Origin: Liriodendron chinense
Taxonomy: Eukaryota > Streptophyta > Magnoliopsida > Magnoliales > Magnoliaceae
Length of the DNA stretch: 64,000 nucleotides
Direction of reading: 5' to 3'
Assembly (NCBI GenBank): GCA_003013855.2
Contig: ML058337.1
Coordinates: forward strand, 2,356,001 to 2,420,000
The position numbers were made by a program, and so were the translations under genes. Positions 57,901-64,000 of the stretch are shown in pieces (positions within the stretch are counted from its first letter, which is position 1; each line of letters starts with the position of its first letter). The notes under the pieces were generated by a model. The model saw only the letters and a program-made list of their open reading frames with translations. It was not told the origin of the DNA and ran no database searches.

Positions 57901-59705
57901 CTCTCTTGTTTGCAGACGTGTGGGGGGGAAGAGCTGATGATGGACGTCCAGTAGCTGGATGGGTGGAGTTGCAGAACAATTCTTGCACTGACGTGAACCG
58001 GAGAACAGCTCTTGGTGCTGATCAGATGGAGAATGGCTGATGGTTGAACTCTGGACGTCAACTGAAGATAGAAGCAGCTGTTGCTGCTTGTGGTGCTGAA
58101 GATGGTCAGTCCAGATGTTGTGGACGTCTGATCTGCTGGCTTGATTTAATGGTGGTGGACGGTGATGAAGCACGTTAAGGAGCAGCTGTGATAAAGCTGC
58201 TGGAACGGTGCTGATTGGAGGGCCGAGCTCAGCTGTGGAATCCACTGCCTGGACAGATGCTGGACTTACAGCCTCTTCATGGACTTGCAGACGACCTCAT
58301 CTACAGGAAGCTGGAGTGGATGGACTGCTTGGAGTTGCACACATGCAGGATGTTGGTTGTGTGGAGTGAATGGTGGCCTAGACGGTCTGATAGGCCCACT
58401 TGCTGTTCTGATTCAGTTGGAGATGGACGGCTGAGATGATCTCCATGGATAAGTGGGCCGTTCAGATGTTGCTGTTGAAGGTGGGGTCCACTTGATCTGG
58501 ATGGATGGTGATGAACTCCACTAGCTAGCTTGGAAGTAGAGGACAGTGATGGATGGATGAGCATCCAGACTGGGCAGATGAACGACTGAATTGGATGGAC
58601 GGTTGGATCAGTCCAGTACGTTGGTGTGGTCCACCTAGCAGGACGTTGAATGAGTGGCTGAGATCACTGCCTCAGCTGGCACATGTGCAGCTGCTCGTGC
58701 GACTGAAGGTGGTCCATTGATGGACGGTGGCTGATGATGATGCAGATGGTGAACGTCCACTGCTGCTTGGAATGGACGGTTGGAGATCAGGCTGCACGTG
58801 TGGATGGTGGGCGTTGCTGATCATCCAGCCGTGCACGTGTGAAGAGAGGTGATCCACCTGATGGACGGCTGGAGTTCCTTGGACGTTGAGGTTGCACGTG
58901 TGTTGGAGAAGTGGGGTCCACTTTGCTGGACTGCTGATGTACACGAGCAATGGGTGGACGGTAGTGAAGAGCTTCATCATGTTGGGGGCCCACCTTGCTG
59001 TTACACAATTGAAGGATGTTGGACATCCTTTGATGGCACGTGTGGGGATGGACTGCTTGAGATGGACGGTCCAATTGATGTTGTTATGTGTGGTCCACCT
59101 TGCTTGACGGTGGAGATGGCCTGGACGGCTGAGATGTGGGGTCCACAACGCTGGCTGTTGAAGCTGGAGCTGAAGCTGACCACACGTGCCAAGTGGCTGA
59201 TCTCCAGATGAAGGTGGAGCTGATTTAGGAGGGCAGTGCATGGAGATGGACGGTGGAGATGATTTGGATGATCAACGGCTGAGATTTTGCTGATCAGCTG
59301 GCCGTTTGATGATGAACATGCGGAGATGGATGCTGGTCGTGCTTGCTTGATGGACGGTTGGTCCCAACTATAGACATCCAATCTTGACCGTTCAAACTCG
59401 TGTGATTTCCAAATCACTACCATAAAACATGCACACCCCGGACTTCCAATGAGTGGTTGTGGTGCGGTCCACCATAGAATATGATCCATCATTTGATCTT
59501 TACGGCCTGATTTTCTTCATGATCACCACACACTTGACGTTGATTACTTTTGGGCACTAAATCGTCCTGATTGACTCGGATTTTGTCCAACCTCTCCTGA
59601 TCACCTGAAGACAGAAAATTCACCTAATGAGAAATAATTAACCGGAAAAACAATGATAATGCTCTTAACAACCAGGGTTAATTATACAATATTAGGTACT
59701 CATCA
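56509..59705 (-). repeat. 5' LTR of the inner Athila element, intact
   Basis: 3197 bp, TGCTACAATCC to GGTACTCATCA. TATAAAAG on the minus strand at 57593-57600. GA microsatellite at about 57848-57897, G-box cluster near 58795-59190. Confidence 0.92.
57848..57897. repeat. GA microsatellite in the intact Athila LTR
   Basis: About 25 GA units, counterpart of 36351-36399. Confidence 0.9.
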
Positions 59706-60468
59706 CTTTGCCCAAAAGGAAGATGAAACCTTCTTCCAATGTTGGGAGAGGTTTAAAGATTTATTAAATGCATGCCCACATCATGGCTATGAAATTTGGC
59801 GGGTTATAAGCTTTTTCTATGAAGGACTGACTTCACCCATGTGCCAATTTGTAGAGATGATGTGTAACGGGGAGTTCATGAATAAGGAAGCTGATGAAGC
59901 ATGGGATTATTTGGAAGAATTGGCTGAGAATGCACAGGCTTGGGACACATCGAAACCAACAAATTCCAATACTGGTTAACAGAAGGAAAAAGGGGGGATG
60001 TATGTCTTATCAGAAGAAGATAGCATAAGTGCACGGGTGGCTAGCCTCACAAGAAAGGTCGAAGCCATGGAATTAAGGAAAAGTGAAGCGATCAACTCCA
60101 CTGATGTTGAAACTGTTTGTGGAATTTGTGCTGGAAATCAACATACTACACAAGATTGCCCTACAATTTCAGCAGTTCAAGGCATCTTACAAGAACAAAC
60201 AAATGCCATAAACAGTTATCAACAGCAATTTGGTGCTCCAAACTCAAACACGTTTAATCCTAATTGGAAGAACCATCCCAACTTCAGTTGGAGGAATGGA
60301 CCCACTGCAAATGTAAGCAACACTCCAAAAGTATCACTAGAGGAGATGTTGGGTGCATTCGTATCGGTCCAAGCTGAGTATAACAAGACAAATTCTCTAA
60401 AAATAGATGGGTTCATGCAAGAGCAATTGAAATTCAATCAAAATTCAATCAAGCCATCAATGAATTGA
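59706..60468 (+). pseudogene. C-terminal gag of the outer Athila element
   Basis: Resumes the frame broken at 35015. Contains ETFFQCWERFKDLLNACP, MCNGEFMNKEADEAW, then an in-frame TAA at 59977-59979. After the stop the same frame continues with MYVLSEEDSISARVASL and a zinc knuckle near 60116-60160 (CGICAGNQHTTQDC). A frame change near 60440 ends it. Confidence 0.85.
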
Positions 60469-61532
60469 AAACATCACTGGCTAGAGTTGAATCTCATCTT
60501 AGTGTTAGAGAGAAGGGCACACTTCCTGCCCAACCTCTTCATAACCCAAGAACCCAATTTGAGATACAAGATGCAAGCTCATCCTCCCACCACACGGAAC
60601 ATGTTCAAGCTATCACCACTTTGAGAAGTGGGAAAGAAATTGACAAATCTAATCCGGTGAAGGCCCCAAAGCCTAAGGATCTAGAAATTTCTAAAGAGGA
60701 TGATAGCTCGAACAATACCCCACAAGAGAAAGAACCGGAAAGGCAATACAAGCCGGTGGCTCCATTTCGACAAAGGTTGATTTCACCTAAACCTTTAGAT
60801 AAAAATCTGAAAATTTTAGAAGTTTTCAAGCAGGTGAAGATCAACATCCCGTTGTTGGATGCAATAAAACAAATACCATCTTATGCCAAATTTCTAAAGG
60901 AATTGTGTACAGTCAAAAGGAAACACAACGTTCACAAAAAAGTTCTTTTGACTGAGAATTTGAGCGCCATCATCAAACAAGAGGTGCCCCAAAAATACAA
61001 GGATCCGGGTAGTCCAACCATCTCATGCATCATAGGAGACTACCGGATCAAACAAGCCCTACTCGACTTGGGGGCAAGTGTGAATCTCATTCCATATTCG
61101 GTCTACGAACAACTTGGGTTAGGTGAATTGAAACCCACCAAAACCACACTCCAACTTGCTGATAGATCCATCCGTATACCGAGAGGAATGATAGAGGATG
61201 TTCTAGTCCAAGTTGATAAATTCTACTACCCAGTAGACTTTATTGTCTTGGATACACATCCCGTGATAGGCACCGGTGCTCAAATTCCTGTCATACTTGG
61301 ACGACCGTTTCTAGCTACTTCAAATGCCATTATTAATTGTAGAAACGGACTTGTACAAATGTCCTTTGGAAATATGACCCTTGAGCTTAACATATTTGAT
61401 TTATGCAAACAACCACGGGAAGTTGATGATGATGTCCACGAATTAAACATGATTGAATCATTCAGTGGAGGATACAGTCCCCTTATCACTATCTTCCAAC
61501 CCTTTGGAGGCATGTGTGGCCCATTCTCATGA
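60465..61532 (+). pseudogene. Protease region of the outer Athila element
   Basis: About 355 codons from an in-frame M at 60465. VFKQVKINIPLLDAIKQIPS and LDLGASVNLIPYSVYEQLG carry the protease motif. VILGRPFLATSNAIINC follows. It ends in a frameshift between about 61460 and 61500. Frame breaks on both sides make it non-functional. Confidence 0.85.
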
Positions 61533-62232
61533 GATAAATGATGACACAATACTAGAGATGATGCCAGTACTTGATAATAAAAGATGGAGGGCCCTATTTG
61601 AGCCTTTGCCTGTAAACGAGAACAAGGCCCTCCCATCCAACATCAAGGCACCAACACTCGACCTAAAGCCATTACCAAGTGAGCTGAAATATGTTTATTT
61701 AGGTCAAGATGAGACATATCCAGTGGTGATTTCTTCCCACTTGAATAAGGAACAAGAGAGTAGGCTAATAGCCACTCTATTAGAGCACAAGAGTGCCATT
61801 GGATGGTCAATTGCGGATCTCAAAGGCATAGACCCACTGATTTGTACTCATCGCATACACCTTGAGGAGAATGCGAAGACATCTAGGCAACCACAAAGAC
61901 GACTAAATCCAAACATAAAGGATGTGGTTAAGGCCGAAGTAGTAAAGTTATTGGATGTGGGTATTATTTACCCAGTATCCGATAGCCAATGGGTGAGCCC
62001 AACTCAAGTGGTGCCTAAGAAATCCGGAATAACCATCGTAGCCAATGCCAATAATGAACTCGTGCCAACTAGAGTCACCACCGGTTGGAGAATGTGCATT
62101 GACTACAGGAAGCTAAACACTGTCACGAGGAAAGACCACTTCCCACTACCATTTGTTGATCAAATTTTAGAACGGTTGGCGGGTCATTCCCAGTTTTGCT
62201 TCCTTGATGGCTATTCGGGTACAACCAAATAA
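61453..62232 (+). pseudogene. Reverse transcriptase, N-terminal part, of the outer Athila element
   Basis: Contains LLDVGIIYPVSDSQWVSPT, VTTGWRMCIDYRKLNTV and LERLAGHSQFCFLDGYSG, the first half of reverse transcriptase. The frame is lost near 62218. Confidence 0.85.
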
Positions 62233-63796
62233 AATTGCCTGTGAAGACCAAGAAAAGACTACATTCACATGTCCATTTGGCACTTTCGCCTACCGACGGA
62301 TGCCGTTTGGACTATGTAATGCCCCTGCCACCTTTCAGCGTTGTATGATGAGTATTTTTTCTGACATGGTGGGGACCATTCTCGAAGTCTTCATGGATGA
62401 TTTTTCCGTATTTGGTTGTAGCTTTGATGAGTGCCTTGAGCACTTGAAGTCTGTGCTGAAAAGACGTGAAGAGAAGAACCTTGTGCTCAATTCGGAGAAG
62501 TGTCACTTCATGGCTCAAAAGGGAATTGTACTTGGTCACATCGTTTCACAAAATGGAATCGAGGTGGACAAAGCGAAAATTGATCTTATCTCTAACCTTC
62601 CACCACCCAAGAGCATACGAGATATACGGTCCTTTTTAAGACACGCAGGATTTTACAGAAGGTTCATAAAGGACTTCAGTTCACTCTCTCGCCCTTTATG
62701 TAACCTACTTCCAAAGGAAAATTCATTCGAGTGGAATGAAGAATGTCAAAAGGCCTTTACCACCCTTAAAGGTATGTTGACATGTGCTCCCATAATGCAA
62801 CCACCTGATTGGAGCATTCCTTTTGAGATTATGTGCGATGCTAGTGACTATGCTATTGGGGCCATGTTAGGTCAAAGAAAAGAGAAAAAGCCATGTGTCA
62901 TCTACTATGCAAGTAGAACCCTAAACTCAGCCCAAGCAAACTACACCACTACTGAAAAAGAACTTTTAGCCGTAGTTTTTGCCTTGGACAAGTTTAGGTC
63001 CTACTTGATTGGATCCAAGATCATTATATTCACTGACCATGCAGCGCTTAAGTATCTTCTTTCTAAGAAGGATGCTAAACCACGGTTGTTAAGATGGATC
63101 CTTCTACTCCAGGAATTCGACATAGAAATACGTGATAAGAAAGGAGTAGAGAATGTAGTAGCTGACCACCTCTCTCGACTTGTCCTCACTGATTCCCCTG
63201 AAACGACTGCAATCAATGACATGTTCCCTGATGAACAATTTTTTGCTGTTTCCCAATTGCCATGGTATGCGGACATTGCTAACTATCTTGCTACAGGTAC
63301 AATTCCTACATATTGGAAAAAGCAAGATAAGGATAAATTCTTCACGGAGGTGCGAAAATTCCTATGGGACGACCCATACTTATTCAAGTATTGTCCTGAT
63401 CAAATCATAAGGAGATGTGTGCCAGATGAGGAACAACAAAGTATCATCTCCTTCTGTCATTCTCAAGCATGTGGTGGCCACTTTTCGGCTAAAAAGACCA
63501 CAGCGAAAATTCTGCAATGTGGGTTTTATTGGCCCACCATGTTCAAAGACACACATGAGTTTTGCAAAGCATGTGAACCTTGTCAGAAATTAGGAGGAAT
63601 CTCCCGTAGAAATATGATGCCACTCAATCCCATCTTAATAATCAAAATTTTTTATTGTTGGGGCATCGATTTCATGGGCCCATTCTCATCTTCTTTTGGA
63701 AACCTATACATCTTGCTTACCGTTGATTATGTTTTTAAATGGGTCGAGGCCATCCCTTGCCGGAATAATGACCATAAAACGGTCATTCGTTTTTGA
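62204..63796 (+). pseudogene. Reverse transcriptase C-terminus, RNase H and integrase of the outer Athila element
   Basis: Open for 530 codons. VFMDDFSVFGCSFDECLEHL near 62390, RNase H DASDYAIGAMLGQ near 62837, integrase zinc finger near 63570 (CKACEPCQKLGGIS) and GIDFMGPFSSSFG near 63665. It ends at a TGA (63794-63796) that looks like a point change in an otherwise open frame. Confidence 0.85.
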
Positions 63797-64000
63797 AAAG
63801 AGAATATTCTTTCCCAGTTTGGAACGCCTCGAGTCATCATAAGTGATGGAGGGTCTCACTTTTGCAATCGCCCTTTTGAAACCTTAATGAAGAAATATGG
63901 CGTAACACACAAAGTGAGCACTCCCTATCACCCACAAACTAGTGGACAAGCTGAGATATCCAATAGGGAGATTAAACACATTTTAGAGAAAATGGTGAAT
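63797..64000 (+). pseudogene. Integrase catalytic region, after the nonsense codon
   Basis: Same frame as the preceding piece: LSQFGTPRVIISDGG, then YHPQTSGQAEISNREIKHIL, running off the window edge. Confidence 0.8.

Larger units (their letters stand above)
35016..59705 (-). mobile_element. Inner Athila-like element, complete, minus strand
   Basis: Target duplication CTTTG at 35011-35015 and 59706-59710. LTRs about 3.2 kb each: 56509-59705, and 35016-37877 plus 49018-49350. Intact tRNA-Asp primer site near 56489-56506, purine tract at 49351-49358, gag-pol 56210-50912. Without the nested copia element it is about 13.5 kb. The two LTRs differ by a few dozen bases by eye, so it is fairly young, but older than the copia element inside it. 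Confidence 0.92.
32459..64000 (+). mobile_element. Outer Athila-like Ty3 retrotransposon, plus strand, continuing past the window
   Basis: 5' LTR 32459-33864, primer site 33871-33888, gag start at 34556. The gag is interrupted at 35015 by the inner element (35016-59705) and resumes at 59711 in the same frame. Gag, zinc knuckle, protease, reverse transcriptase, RNase H and integrase follow in the Ty3 order, with several frame breaks. The 3' end and second LTR are outside the window. Assigned to the Athila lineage from the tRNA-Asp type primer site and the FMDDFS and GIDFMGPF wording. Confidence 0.88.

Overview
The window looks like plant nuclear DNA made almost entirely of transposable elements. 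I see no intact host gene and no RNA gene. Several signs point to an angiosperm: Ty1/copia SIRE-type and Ty3 Athila- and CRM-type retrotransposons, primer sites matching tRNA-iMet and tRNA-Asp, a plant mobile domain (PMD) reading frame with short GT-AG introns, and MITEs of the PIF/Harbinger and Mutator type. Recurrent phrases such as GTGGGGCCCACC and TGGACGGT suggest a magnoliid-like plant, but that is a weak inference.

Layout. 1-3449: a decayed CRM-like Ty3 element whose 5' LTR is cut by the window edge, with a Harbinger-type MITE inside it (1916-2621). 3450-9371: non-coding DNA with a foldback element (4375-4851), a 1.2-kb Harbinger-type MITE (5093-6293), two neighbouring Mutator-type MITEs (6660-7181 and 7247-7774, the second with a perfect 9-bp target duplication) and a TA microsatellite. 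9372-14757: a second CRM-like element lacking its 3' half, its gag split by a 2-kb solo copia LTR (11069-13087). 15590-17705: imperfect palindromes of the type GGTGCGTC...GACGCACC around two opposed TATA boxes. 18119-28768: an unknown reading frame followed by a decayed PMD gene, which is interrupted in frame by a 5.8-kb gag-only copia derivative (19822-25632) and cut off at 28769 by another copia LTR.

28769-64000 is a deep nest. A minus-strand copia 3' end (28769-31035) is followed by two head-to-head Athila-type LTRs (31036-32374 minus, 32459-33864 plus). The plus LTR starts an outer plus-strand Athila element (32459 to beyond 64000). Its gag is split by a complete minus-strand Athila element (35016-59705, target duplication CTTTG). 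One LTR of that element is split by a complete minus-strand SIRE-type copia element (37878-49012, target duplication CTATA), which has a third ORF resembling the 'putative plant transposon protein' family.

The most interesting pattern is in the promoters. LTRs of Ty1/copia, Athila and CRM elements all carry arrays of short palindromes upstream of the TATA box. Some sequences are shared across superfamilies: GACCGGTCTTGACCG occurs in all three lineages. The arrays often repeat at about 10 or 20-22 bp, near one or two DNA turns, and a similar copia-type cluster lies upstream of the copia third ORF. The MITEs show a parallel effect: elements with different ends and target duplications share an internal module. 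All identities and counts were made by eye.
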